Translations under genes and position numbers: made by a program
Notes under the pieces: generated by a model
What the model saw: only the letters and a program-made list of their open reading frames with translations
Told to the model about the DNA's origin: nothing
Database searches by the model: none
Assembly (NCBI GenBank): GCA_947462335.1
Contig: OX381708.1
Coordinates: 4,464,001 to 4,528,000, forward strand
Direction: 5' to 3'
DNA length: 64,000 bases
Source: Harmothoe impar
Taxonomy: Eukaryota > Annelida > Polychaeta > Phyllodocida > Polynoidae
Part shown: positions 20,562 through 31,315 of the stretch, piece after piece
How the letters are laid out: each line of letters begins with the position of its first letter
Numbering within the stretch: position 1 is the first letter of the stretch

Positions 20562-20806
20562 GGGGCTAAGTACCGCTTTAATGAATCATGCCCTTTGTCG
20601 TCATGATGCGTGAATGCAGCCCTGGCGAGTAACTCGCCAGTGCTGCATTCATGCATCATGCCGACCATACACGGTTGATGCACTCACAACGGGATGGCAT
20701 GATACATGAATACAGTCCAGGTGAATTAATCACAAGGGCTGTATTCATGCATCATAATGACCAATGGTATAGCATATTAAAGCGCTATGCGACCATTAAC
20801 GGAGTA
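20562..20806. mobile_element. Family A MITE
   Basis: CAGGGGCTAAGTACCGC to GCGACCATTAACGGAG. The first hairpin (GCAGCCCTGGCGAGT with ACTCGCCAGTGCTGC) is near perfect; the second is diverged. Confidence 0.75.
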
Positions 20807-21124
20807 ATACCGCCCCCGCCTGCTCAAATATTGCTCGCCAAAATCTGCACATGCAGGCCCCGAGGGTAGGCTGGGGGACGGCCGCAGTGGCCGCCATCAA
20901 CGAACAAACTGCAGTTTGTCATGTTTTATCAAACTAAGTTTGGTTGAGTTGACGGCTAAGCTACATGCCATCAGGCGCTCATTAAAAGTTTAACAAGTTG
21001 TGACGTAGCACTGTGAGGGGCCATATATGGATGAATAAAGCGCTCAACATGGTCTGCTGGAAACTTGCAGCAGAGGGGCTTAATTGTAATTAAACTAACA
21101 TTGTTTCATGCCGCCACTGTATGG
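20807..21124. other. Unique spacer
   Basis: Contains a short palindrome ACAAACTGCAGTTTGT near 20904. No genes or repeats recognised. Confidence 0.4.
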
Positions 21125-21125
21125 T

Positions 21126-21360
21126 GCTTAAATCCTTTAAGGACGGCATAATGTAATAATGCATCATCGATGCAGCCCTGGCGAGTAACTCGCCAGTCCT
21201 GCATTCAAGCAACATGCCAACCCTATGGGGTCGAGACATCCCCAAAATATTGGCATTATGCACCAATGCAGTATCGGCGAGTTTCTCGCCAGGGCTGCAT
21301 TGGTGCATCATGACAACAAATGTCATCTTTTTTGGACATGCATCCTTTAATAAGGGTTAA
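21126..21360. mobile_element. Family A MITE
   Basis: TAAATCCTTTAAGGACGGCA at the left and CATCCTTTAATAAGGGTTAA at the right. A further partial unit follows at 21361-21480. Confidence 0.8.
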
Positions 21361-21480
21361 TGAATTTGTCCTCACATGCCATGAATGCAGCCCTGGTAAG
21401 TTTCATGCATTCATGCATCATGCCAACTCTTTAGGAGTGTATCAGTCTTCCAGCGTTCATTCACACATGCATGTATCATG

Positions 21481-22140
21481 ATAACGCACTGTACTGGAAC
21501 ATTTGGAGTGGCTTCTTTCCTTTCTCCCTTTCTGCAGTCCCTTACATCAGTCCAATTCCATCCAGACTCCCCCAGGTGCCTAGAGAGGTTCTCCTAAGAT
21601 GGGCACAGCCTATAGAAGGCGTTGTGTATTTGTCACCTGCTATTCAGGGGGCGTTAAAACAATTCATTTCATACAGTATAGTCCTAAATATTATAGCTGT
21701 GAGTCTTGCGTAAAGTTTCATTTCTAGTTTGGGGGAGGTTTTAACTTAAATCTCCATGGTGTAATTACAAACCGCAATCGGAGTTGGTTGTGAACTCTCG
21801 TTCACATACAGCACGGTATGATACACTTTGAGGCCTATAAAAAAAAATTGTTCATGCTTTTTTTTTTGGGGGGGGGGGGGGGGAGAAATGTTAATTATTG
21901 GTAAAATGTACTAAATTTACCAATTCATCCTCAAATAATTCTTTTTTTTTGGGAGGGGGGGCGGGGGCTATGATGGCTCAACACAATCTTCAATATTGTC
22001 TTTAGTTTTTTTGTTTTTTTAATCTTTAATATTGTCTTTAGTATAATGTAGAGGTTTCTACCCATGCTTTTCTCTTTTCCCTTTTGTAAATAAGCCCAGC
22101 TTTACCCAGTTTAGAATAGCCCCACCTTGAGTCGCTGGCA
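21481..22140. other. Unique spacer with G-runs
   Basis: An 80-codon ORF at 21471-21713 lacks domains. G-runs at about 21867-21882 and 21952-21966 follow T-runs. No recognised repeat. Confidence 0.35.
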
Positions 22141-22149
22141 ATCAGCAAA

Positions 22150-22262
22150 AAGGTCTCAGCGTTCATGTTGGTCAGATGCGACACGGTGCATCTCCCAGCT
22201 TTCTTTCTTCGGTATGTGTCAAATTGTCCATTTAATTTTGTTCATTAGGAGAAGGGAAGGGA
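22150..22262 (+). repeat. Dispersed repeat, inverted copy at 34297-34395
   Basis: GGTCAGATGCGACACGGTGC, CATCTCCCAGCTTTCTTTCT and TGTCAAATTGTCCATTTAAT recur inverted near 34300-34385. The two copies are near identical over about 95 bp. Confidence 0.8.
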
Positions 22263-22388
22263 TGAGTAAAGAGCTAATCCCGCGCCGCCCTCGCGTCGCC
22301 CCCGCGCCGGGTTGTCACGGGGTGTTTGGTTATAGAGGTGGGTATTTTGTCTGATTACATCGACTGTCTGCTTGTGTTAAAGCTTTAA

Positions 22389-22617
22389 CCCTTTAAGGAC
22401 TGCATGTCGCTAAAAGACGACATTTGTCATCATGATGCACTGATGCAGCCCCGGCGAGTAACTCACCAGTGCTGCATCAGTGCATGATGCCGACCCTTCG
22501 GGAGTGTCACCACCGCATAGGGTCGGCATGATGCATGAATGCAGCAGTGGTGAGTTACTCATGCATCCTGATGACCAAGGGCATGATGCATTAAGGCATT
22601 ATGCTGTCCTTAAAGGG
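22389..22617. mobile_element. Family A piggyBac-like MITE, reference copy
   Basis: 229 bp flanked by TTAA (22385-22388 and 22618-22621). Termini CCCTTTAAGGAC and GTCCTTAAAGGG are inverted. Inside are hairpin 1 (GCACTGATGCAGC with GCTGCATCAGTGC), a middle hairpin (GCCGACCCT with AGGGTCGGC) and hairpin 2 around GATGCATGAATGCAGC. TTAA plus a CCC start is characteristic of piggyBac; assignment of the missing transposase is inference. Confidence 0.9.
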
Positions 22618-22621
22618 TTAA

Positions 22622-23062
22622 GGGCAATGTAGTGCTTTAATGCATCATGCCCTTGGTCACCATGATGCATGGATGCAGCTATGGTGCTTAACTCGCCAGT
22701 GCAGCATTCAAGCATCATGCTGACCCTAGGTGGTTGTTGTACTCAGGTAGGGTCGGCATAACCCCACGGATAAGTCATCGGGGCTGCATTGGTGCATCAT
22801 GACGACAAATATCACATTTTAGCAACATTAGCTGTAGGGTTAAGGTCCGCAAAGTGCTTTAATACAACGTCTCATCAAGACGGTATGAATGCTACTCCCC
22901 AGCGCTGCACTCAAGCATTATGCTAATCCTAGGTGGCTGATGCACTCCTGAGGGGGCAATAATATAGATGAATGCAGCACTGGTACCTAGACTTCTTGGC
23001 GCAGACATCTCGACGACAAATGACATGGCACATTGACGCACTCTGTGGCCCTCAGAGGGTTA
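22622..23062. mobile_element. Two further family A units in tandem
   Basis: Unit two runs to about 22845 (TAGGGTTAAGG) and unit three, more diverged, to 23062 (CAGAGGGTTAAG). Each shares a TTAA with its neighbour. Confidence 0.7.
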
Positions 23063-23164
23063 AGTAGCTCACTGAGAGGGAGCCTTTTAATGGAGACAGG
23101 AGAAGGGGACTTCTTTTTATAGAACATGAATGTTTTGATTAATTGGAGCAAGCAGGCTGTAGGC

Positions 23165-23167
<3 letters not shown>

Positions 23168-23228
<61 letters not shown>
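23168..23228. repeat. (TA)n microsatellite
   Basis: About 30 uninterrupted TA units. Flanks are unique. Confidence 0.95.
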
Positions 23229-23233
<5 letters not shown>

Positions 23234-23413
23234 TATATGTGTGTAAATTCACACTCTCATATATAGAAATGTCTTGAAATGTAGTATTTATAAATACTGT
23301 CTATTTATATATGCCATGTTTAGACCTAAGAAAGCTTTATGACAGTTCCAAAGAGCATTAAACTCATGTCTATTTGGACCTTCTCATTAATCAGGGTGAA
23401 CAGCATGTACACA

Positions 23414-23637
23414 TTAACCCTTTAAGGGCAGCATGATGCATTAATGCATCATGCCCTTTGTCGTCATGATGCATGAAAGCTACATTAAAGCATCATGCCG
23501 ACCCTACAGGGTTGATACACTCTCGAAGGGTCGGCATGATGCACCAATGCAGCACTGGTGAGTTACTCGCTGGGGCTGTATGGGTGCATCATGATGACAA
23601 ATATAGCCTTTTAGTGACATACCGTCCTTATAGGGTT
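23414..23637. mobile_element. Family A MITE
   Basis: TTAACCCTTTAAGGGCAGCA to TACCGTCCTTATAGGGTTAA. Middle hairpin GCCGACCCTACAGGG is intact; hairpin 1 is truncated. Confidence 0.85.
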
Positions 23638-23639
23638 AA

Positions 23640-23945
23640 GTATGTGGGTACTTGTGGAATGGTTTGTCATCTGTGAAAAGTCCTGGCCACAGGCAAGTCT
23701 CATAGCTCTATTGATATCTATAAATGATACATAAATAGTTGACATCAGTTAATCAGTTTCTATGTATACATACATACCGAGTCTGCATTCTTCCAGCCCC
23801 ATCTTAAGGTAATTACTAGCTCCTGGGCTCTGGTTAATCTTCCTCCAAAGCTTCATCCAGAATTATTAATTTGCCTCGAGACACATAACTGGAGTCAACG
23901 ACTGCGGATTTAAGAAATAGGAGGGTCTACTAATAAGGTGGTATA
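23640..23945. other. Unique spacer
   Basis: No repeat, gene or RNA feature recognised. Confidence 0.4.
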
Positions 23946-23948
23946 TCT

Positions 23949-24197
23949 CAACCCTCTAAGGACGGATTTCGCTAAAAGATGACGTTTGTCATCATGATGC
24001 ACCAATGCAGCCCCGGCAAGTAACTCGCTGGAGCTGCATTGGTGCATCATGCCGACCTTTCGGGAGTGTCTCAACCCTGGAGGGTCGGCATGATGCATGA
24101 ATGCAGCCCTGGCGAGTTACTCGCTGGGGCTGCATTCATGCGTCATGACAGCAAGGGTATGATGCATTAAGGCATGATGCCGTCCTTAAAGGGTTAA
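23949..24197. mobile_element. Family A MITE, best-preserved hairpins
   Basis: CAACCCTCTAAGGACGGAT to GCCGTCCTTAAAGGGTTAA. Hairpin 1 arms are at about 23994-24011 and 24033-24050, the middle hairpin at 24051-24089, and hairpin 2 arms at 24090-24107 and 24129-24146. Confidence 0.9.
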
Positions 24198-24451
24198 CAG
24201 AATGGGAGTACTATGGCACCTTGCCTGCAGGTTGGCAATCTGTGAGTGTTGCGTGGGCAGCTGACCGAGCAGATACCGAAGAAAGGTGTCATTTGTCAAT
24301 AACAAGGGAGGGGGGGCGGGGGGTTGGTGGATTCAGACGCAAAGATCCACCGCAAGAGGGGTCTAATTTTAGATATAGTAACTTGTTGTTCCATATTTAA
24401 AGAAAAATATTATTGCCACTGCAAGAATGGTGTTTTTCCATCCTTCCTCTG

Positions 24452-25312
24452 TCGGGCGGGGGTCTACTTGCACCGTTTTCTGTTACTGACAGGAACCAGT
24501 TACAACGCCCTGTGTGGGGCAGGGGTCTACTTGCACCGTTTTCTGTTACTGACAGGAACCAGTTACAACGCCTGGTGTCGGGCGGGGGTCTACTTGCACC
24601 ATTTTCTGTTACTGACAGGAACCAGTTACAACGCCCGGTGTGGGGTGGGGGTCTACTTGCACCATTTTCTGTTACACCAACAGGAACCAGTTACAACGCC
24701 CGGTGTGGGGCGGGAGTCTACTTGCACCGTTTTCTGTTACTGACAGGAACCAGTAACAACGCCTGGTGTGGGGCGGGGGTCTACTTGCACCGTTTTCTGT
24801 TACTGACAGAAACCAGTTACAACGCCCGGTGTGGGGCGGGGGTCTACTTGCACCATTTTCTGTTACTGACAGGCACCAGTTACAACGCCCGGTGTGGGGG
24901 GGGGTCTACTTGCACCATTTTCTGTTACTGACACCAACAGGAACCAGTTACAACGCCCGGTGTGGGGCGGGGGTCTACTTGCACCATTTTCTGTTATTGA
25001 CAGGAACCAGTTACAACGCCCGGTGTGGGGCGGGGGTCTACTTGCACTGTTTTCTGTTACTGACAGGCACCAGTTACAACGCCCGGTGTGGGGGGGAGTC
25101 TACTTGCACCATATTCTGTTAATGACAGGAACCAGTTACAACGCCCGGTGTGGGGCGGGAGTCTACTTGCACCATTTTCTGTTACTGACACCAACAGGAA
25201 CCAGTTACAACGCCCAGTGTGGGGCGGGGGTCTACTTGCACCATTTTCTGTTACTGACAGGAACCAGTTACAACGCCCGGTGTGGGGGGGGGTCTACTTG
25301 CACCGTTTTCCC
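24452..25312 (+). repeat. 63-bp minisatellite, about 14 units
   Basis: Each unit contains GGTCTACTTGCACCGTTTTC, TGTTACTGACAGGAACCAGT and TACAACGCCCGGTGTGGGGC. Some units carry an extra ACCAACAG. Long plus-strand ORFs arise because 63 is divisible by three; they shift frame with each indel. Confidence 0.95.
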
Positions 25313-25474
25313 TGTGTGTTTCCCGTGCTGCCCCCTGGTGTTTGAGGGAGGAGTATGACGCACGGAGTACTATCAGTTGGACCCTAAGAACCCTGCGTTA
25401 TGATCCGCCATGTTGACAAAAGCTGCCTGATATTAGCCATACAACACCAACGGCTGATCCAGCTAGCCATCAGG

Positions 25475-25731
25475 CTGTGTCTTATGACCTCGAGCCAATG
25501 TTTTTGTCTCTTTTGTTTTTTAATTTTTAACATATACTCATATATATTATGATTTGTAAAAACGTTATGGCAGTTGTTATGTAACTATAATTAGCCTCCT
25601 GCTCTTGGTAGAAGATGACTTAACTCCCAAATGACATCCAGTCAGAGACGGCACCCAGTCAGAGACGGCACCCGATCAGAAACGGCATCCGGTCAGAGAC
25701 AAAAACATTGGACCAAGGTCGTGAGACACAG
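25475..25731. mobile_element. Family F foldback element with 8-bp TSD
   Basis: CTGTGTCTTATGACC at the left and GGTCGTGAGACACAG at the right; CCATCAGG flanks both sides exactly (25467-25474 and 25732-25739). Only the right arm has repeats (about four units like GTCAGAGACGGCACCCA). The AT-rich core matches the inverted core of the copy at 12181. Confidence 0.9.
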
Positions 25732-25879
25732 CCATCAGGTGCATGCTGGAGCAAGCAGGCTGGGTTAACTGCCGTATAGAAGGCAGTTTAATAATACAGG
25801 AGGCTTCCCTCCCCCTGCCGGTGGGGGAGGGGGGGGATACACACTAACTGACCGTGTTGCCTGGATATTACTTATATTT

Positions 25880-25945
25880 GCCATAAAACCTTGGGTATGA
25901 GCCGCGGCTAGTATGCGAATCAGATCGGCGGTGCGGCTTACACTA
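25880..25945. mobile_element. Family T fragment
   Basis: CCATAAAACCTTGGGTATGA and GCCGCGGCTAGTATGCGAAT match the family T left end; the rest is missing. Confidence 0.6.
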
Positions 25946-26139
25946 TAAGTTATAGTATCTTTTCACACTTGAACATCAAAATCATAGTACAAGTGTTGAC
26001 TATGATGATTTGCCATAGACCTACATGTATTTGGCTACTTTGCACCTCACCATGCATGCCCCCATAACACTATCTCCATTACCCCCCCCCCCTACACCCC
26101 CCCCTCCCCACTCTACACCCCTACATGAAGTCTGGGCAG

Positions 26140-26496
26140 CCCAGGGGGGGGGTACTTGAATTTGTTCTGATATGGGTGTGCGGCTGGACCTATGACAACT
26201 CTTACCCTTGCTAGGGAGCTCTTGTGTCCAAAATGTACCCTTGCTAGAGCACTTTAGGCCCAAAAGTCCTTGTTTTGCCGGAAAAAAAATGCACAAAATA
26301 TATATTTAATCGGTTATTTCACAGAAAAACTTTACTGATGTCCGGGAAATTTTGGGAAAAAATGGGGAAAAGTGGTACATTTTGGTGAAAAACATGTCAT
26401 TTTGGTGAAAAAAGGGAGATTTTTTTGAAAAAGTACCCTTGCCAGCCGCGCACATGTGCATACAAAATATACCTAGTGCCCCCCCCCAACCCCCGG
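26140..26496. mobile_element. Family K repeat-armed element with 8-bp TSD
   Basis: CCCAGGGGGGGGTACTTGAA at the left; AGTGCCCCCCCCCAACCCCCGG at the right. CTGGGCAG flanks it exactly (26132-26139 and 26497-26504). It shares GGTGTGCGGCTGG and the CATACAAAATATA segment with the copy at 15347. Confidence 0.85.
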
Positions 26497-26619
26497 CTGG
26501 GCAGTCGCTATCTGTAGCGTCAGACGGCCTGTGATAGACACGAGGACCCCCCGTGTGGACCTAACCAGGGCAATCACCGCTTACACCGCTACCCTGCACC
26601 GCCCGCACCGCGCCTCCCT

Positions 26620-26832
26620 GTCAGCATGATGCACCAATGCAGCACCACCCAGCAACTCACCACGACTGTGCATCGGTGCATCATGACGACCCTTTGGGAG
26701 TGTATCAAACCAATAGGGTCAGCATAAAGCATGAATGAATCCCTGTTGAGTTACTCGCCAGAGCTGCATTCATGCATCATTTCGACTAACGGAGTATCGC
26801 ATTAAAGCGCTGTGCGGCCGTTGGCAGGTTAA
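26620..26832. mobile_element. Family A MITE, degraded
   Basis: CAGCATGATGCACCAATGCA, ACGACCCTTTGGGAGTGTAT and CGGCCGTTGGCAGGTTAAC follow the family order. Confidence 0.7.
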
Positions 26833-27089
26833 CACACCCGCGTCTATCTGCCAACCAGATAGCAGCGATCCCTGTTTACCACACATCATAACTCACACAC
26901 AGATTCATGCTGCCTGTGAGAACCCAGGAAGTGGTTTATAAACCCAGGGACGTGTGGGCGTGCGCACCGTTCAGAAGTGGTTTGCGTGCTGGTATTCAAG
27001 TCAGCATATCAATGCATGGATTCAACTTCACACACAGCTGGACGACCAATGATCTATCAGAAACTGTTTAACTATTCGCACAGTCTTAC

Positions 27090-28015
27090 TATGCAGTCCT
27101 TAACCAATCAGAATCTCCCTAAGTTTGCCGCCCTGTACTCCTTAACCAATCAGAGGCTGTCTAAGCCTGCAGCCCTTTACTCCTTAACCAATCAAATGCC
27201 GTCTAAGTCTGCCGCCCTTTACTCCTTAACCAATCAGATGCCGTCTAGGCCTGCAGCCCTTTACTCCTTAACCAATCAAATGCCGTCTAAGTCTGCAGCC
27301 CTTTACTCCTTAACCAATCAGAAGCTGTCTAAGTCTGCAGCCCTTTACCCCTTAACCAATCAGAAGCTGTCTAAGTCTGCAGCCCTTTACTCCTTAACCA
27401 ATCAGAAGCCGTCTAAGTCTGCCGCCCTTTACTCCTTAACCAATCAGAGGCCGTCTAAGCCTGCAGCCCTATACTCCTTAACCAATCAGAAGCTGTCTAA
27501 GCCTGCAGCCCTATACTCCTTAACCAATCAGAAGCTGTCTAAGCCTGCAGCCCTTTACTCCTTAACCAATCAGAAGCTGTCTAAGCCTGCAGCCCTATAC
27601 TCCTTAACCAATCAGAAGCCGTCTAAGCCTGCAGCCCTTTACTCCTTAACCAATCAGAGGCCGTCTAAGCCTGCAGCCCTTCACTCCTTAACCAATCAGA
27701 GGCTGTCTAAGTCTGCAGCCCTTTACTCCTTAACCAATCAGAGGCCGTCTAAGTCTGCAGCCCTTTACTCCTTAACCAATCAGAGGCCGTCTAAGTCTGC
27801 AGCCCTTTACTCCTTAACCAATCAGAGGCCGTCTAAGTCTGCAGCCCTTTACTCCTTAACCAATCAGAGGCCTTCTAAGTCTGCAGCCCTTTACTCCTTA
27901 ACCAATCAGAGGCCGTCTAAGCCTGCAGCCCTTTACTCCTTAACCAATCAGATGCCTTCTAAGCCTGCAGCCCCTGTCTAAGTCCATAGCTCTTTACCCT
28001 CTTTAACCAATCAGA
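27090..28015 (+). repeat. 42-bp CCAAT-box minisatellite, about 22 units
   Basis: Each unit contains CTCCTTAACCAATCAGAGGC and CGTCTAAGTCTGCAGCCC. AACCAATCAG fits the NF-Y/CCAAT consensus. Because 42 bp is 14 codons, an ORF of 334 codons (26977-27981) stays open with the 14-residue period SLTNQRPSKSAALY. Variation between units is not concentrated at third positions, so it is not supported as a gene. Confidence 0.95.
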
Positions 28016-28060
28016 GACTGTGTATTTACAAGCTATAAAGACTAACTTTATGGGAGCTTA

Positions 28061-28246
28061 AGGGCTCGGTCACACTGGTCGTGAAATTCATAAAAGCATT
28101 AACAATTGTTATTGGTTTTGCTGTAGAACGTTTTTCTCGGAACAACAGTCACACCTTTCTTGGTATCAAAAACATTAGTTGTACAACCATTGCCTTAGCT
28201 TTACAAAACGTTTGTTCTTGATTTCATGACCAGTGTGACCAGACCT
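28061..28246. mobile_element. Palindromic MITE, GGTCACACTGG type
   Basis: AGGGCTCGGTCACACTGGTC at the left; GACCAGTGTGACCAGACCT at the right; TTA on both sides. The interior has AACGTTTT-type inverted stretches. Confidence 0.75.
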
Positions 28247-28373
28247 TTACAATAATCGAAAACATACTTCATAATAATGTCCTCGATGTAAATCTGATAG
28301 CTCATGTGCATAAATAGATCAATAAGAGATAAATCAACCTCAAAAATCAACCTCAAAAATACTGTGGCTAGGG

Positions 28374-28660
28374 CCAAATAATGTTTCAGGTTACCCGACC
28401 CTACCTAGCAAAACAGGGCCGACCCTAGAAAATTTTATGCAATTTTGAAAAAAAAGAATTTAGGTCATTTTTGAGCTATTTAAGGGTCTATATGATACTT
28501 TGTGAGTCGAGGCGGTCGTCGGCGAGTCGTCATTGAAGTTTGTGAGTCTGGGTACTTTCCAGGCCAAAGTTTTAAAAAAAATTAAGAAAAAAAACAAAAT
28601 CCGACCTACCTACCCTAGATTTTCAGACCATGTAACCTGAAACACACCTATTTTTTTGGC
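28374..28660. mobile_element. Family H MITE
   Basis: GGGCCAAATAATG with GTTTCAGGTTACCCGACC at the left; CATGTAACCTGAAACACACC, a T-run and GGCC at the right; TAG flanks both ends. It holds an internal AGGCCAAAGT junction like 17557. Confidence 0.8.
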
Positions 28661-28663
28661 CTA

Positions 28664-28974
28664 GTAATGACCAGATGACCCCGGGTTCCCACGCTCTGAC
28701 CCCAGGTTCCCACGGCCTGACCCAGTGACCAGGGTTATCCCTACCTCAGGTCAAGCACTGCTAACTGAAATTAAAGTGTGTGTTAGGGCTGGGATGTGGT
28801 GTGAAGGTGAGGGGGTGTGAGGGAGGGGTGTGAGGGTGAGTGGGCTGTGAGGGGGGGTATAGACTGGCCTCCCTGTGTGGGTCCCACGCCCCAGGATGTC
28901 TGATAGCTCCCAGTGAGCTGTCTGACTCTGAGACTTACACTGAGCTGCTCCCCCTACAGGCTGCTTATAGGAGG
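28664..28974. other. Spacer with short G/T repeats
   Basis: GGTTCCCACG-type and GTGAGGGTGAG-type short repeats (28680-28860). No gene recognised. Confidence 0.45.
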
Positions 28975-28975
28975 T

Positions 28976-30318
28976 CTGTGAGTCCTACTGTAGGTACCTG
29001 AGCTGTTGGTGAGGCTGACAGAGGCTGCCTGTAGTAGGTCTGTGAGCTGTTGGTGAGGCTGACACAGGCTGCCTATTGTAGGTACCTGAGCTGTTGGTGA
29101 GGCTGACACAGGCTGCCTACAGTAGGTCTGTGAGCTGTTGGTGAGGCTGACAGAGGCTGCCTGTAGTAGGTCTGTGAGCTGTTGGTGAGGCTGACACAGG
29201 CTGCCTACAGTAGGTCTGTGAGCTGTTGGTGAGGCTGACAGAGGCTGCCTGTAGTAGGTCTGTGAGCTGTTGGTGAGGCTGACACAGGCTGCCTACAGTA
29301 GGTCTGTGAGCTGTTGGTGAGGCTGACACAGGCTGCCTACAGTAGGTCTGTGAGCTGTTGGTGAGGCTGACACAGGCTGCCTACAGTAGGTCTGTAAGCT
29401 GTTGGTGAGGCTGACAGAGGCTGCCTGTAGTAGGTCTGTGAGCTGTTGGTGAGGCTGACAGAGGCTGCCTGTAGTAGGTCTGTGAGCTGTTGGTGAGGCT
29501 GACAGAGGCTGCCTGTAGTAGGTCTGTGAGCTGTCGGTGAGGCTGACAGAGGCTGCCTAAAGCAGGTATGTGAGCTGTAGGTGAGACTGACACAGGCTGC
29601 CTACAGTAGGTCTGTGAGCTGTTGGTGAGGCTGACAGAGGCTGCCTGTAGCAGGTCTGTGAGCTGTAGGTGAGGCTGACACAGGCTGCCTGTAGTAGGTC
29701 TGTGAGCTGTTGGTGAGGCTGACACAGGCTGCCTACAGTAGGTCTGTGAGCTGTTGTTGAGGCTGACACAGGCTGCCTGTAGTAGGTCTGTGAGCTGTTG
29801 GTGAGGCTGACAGAGGCTGCCTGTAGTAGGTCTGTGAGCTGTAGGCGAGGCTGACACAGGCTGCCTACAGTAGGTCTGTTAGCTGTTGGTGAAGCTGACA
29901 CAGGCTGCCTACAGTAGGTCTGTGAGCTGTTGGTGAGGCTGACACAGGCTGCCTACAGTAGGTCTGTGAGCTGTAGGTGAGGCTGACACAGGCTGCTTAC
30001 AGAAGGTCTGTGAGCTGTTGGTGAGGCTGACACAGGCTGCCTATAGTAGGTTTCTGAGCTGTTGGTGAGGCTGACAGAGGCTGCCTACAGTAGGTCTGTG
30101 AGCTGTTGGTGAGGCTGACAGAGGCTGCCTACAGTAGGTCTGTGAGCTGTTGATGAGGCTGACAGAGGCTGCCTACAGTAGGTCTGAGAGCTGTAGGTGA
30201 GGCTGACAGAGGCTGCCTATAGTAGGTCTATGAGCTGTTGGTTAGGCTAACACAGGCTGCCTATAGTAGGTATCTGAGCTGTTGGTGAGGCTGACAGAGG
30301 CTGCCTGTAGTAGGTCTA
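28976..30318. repeat. 44-bp minisatellite, about 30 units
   Basis: Unit contains GTCTGTGAGCTGTTGGTGAG and GCTGACACAGGCTGCCTACA. Variants alternate CACAGG/CAGAGG and TACAGT/TGTAGT. Minus-strand ORFs follow the repeat. Confidence 0.95.
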
Positions 30319-30647
30319 GTACTTTTAATTCACATGGAGAAACAAAGTTGCTATTCTTTAGTACTAGAATGGCCGTTCTCCACATCCCTGTGGAGAAAGT
30401 GATGCTCATTGTCAATGGGGTGTTTCTCCATGATAACATCACTAAAATATTTATGAAATCAATCTTTAAATGTTGTTTTAGAGTATAATTTATCAACAAT
30501 TACGTGGAATGAACACAGAGATCAGTCTGAATTCCGAATTTCTCCACTTGTGGCACCTTTGATCATATCGCACTTGTGATATGATCCAAGGTACCACTCG
30601 TGGAGAAACCTGTCATTCAGACAGATCATCGTGGACCTCTGTCTATA
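30319..30647. other. Spacer with CTCCAC/GTGGAG palindromes and a dispersed fragment
   Basis: TGTGATATGATCCAAGGTAC and TGGAGAAACC at 30576-30613 match 7806-7842. AATTTCTCCACTTGTGG and CGTGGAGAAACC form an inverted pair, as do CATGGAGAAAC and GTTTCTCCATG; probably a palindromic MITE. Confidence 0.5.
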
Positions 30648-30920
30648 TCCCATATTACCAGATTTACACCCCTGGTGGATGGACTATACACTATAAGGCC
30701 GTATATACTTATCCCATATTACCAGATTTACACCCCTGGTGGATGGACTATGCACTATAAGGCCCTATATACTTATCCCATATTACCAGATTTACACCCC
30801 TGGTGGATGGACTATACACTATAAGGCGCTATATACTGATCCCATATTACCAGATTTACACCCCTGGTGGATGGACTATACACTATAAGGCAGTATATAC
30901 TTATCCCATATTACCAGCAT
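30648..30920 (+). repeat. 64-bp tandem repeat, just over 4 units
   Basis: Unit contains TCCCATATTACCAGATTTAC and ACCCCTGGTGGATGGACTAT. Starts fall at 30648, 30712, 30776, 30840 and 30904. Confidence 0.95.
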
Positions 30921-31315
30921 AGATAGACTTGTAATGACTACCCCTCCTTATCACTTCCCTTCACCCCACGTGACCCTAGCCCTCATCCAATCAGCTTCCA
31001 GCTTACAGCCGCCGTGGGCCGGCAGACGGGCCCAGCGGGAGGTGTTGCCAGGTACCAGCTGGTTACTGGGCTGGTTACCGGCGACCACTGTAGTGTGTTA
31101 GTAGGGGCCTGCTGAGTACCAGGGGCCGTATCACCATGGTGACGTGCGCGCCGCCTGGTGGGGGGTGGCGGTACTAGTGTCTGTGTCAGGGAGCAGTCAT
31201 TATTACAGTCCTGCCTGCAGCCTCTCTCACTAACCTGATATGTATACCCCTGACCTACCGGGTAGAGAACAGGCTATGCTCCCTAAGTCCCCTTGTGTCC
31301 TCTTACCCTTCTGGG
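30921..31315. other. Unique GC-richer spacer
   Basis: No repeat or gene recognised. GGTTACTGGGCTGGTTACCGG near 31061 is a short palindrome. Confidence 0.35.

Noticed and set aside
24324..25358. Overlapping ORFs of 85-172 codons
   Set aside because: They are frame readings of the 63-bp minisatellite and switch frame at each short indel.
26977..27981. 334-codon ORF as a repetitive protein gene
   Set aside because: The 42-bp unit is a multiple of three, so the frame stays open by arithmetic. Differences between units fall at all codon positions and the non-repeat ends have no signal or domain.
28976..30318. CRISPR-like array
   Set aside because: The units are contiguous and near identical with no unique spacers; the context is eukaryotic.
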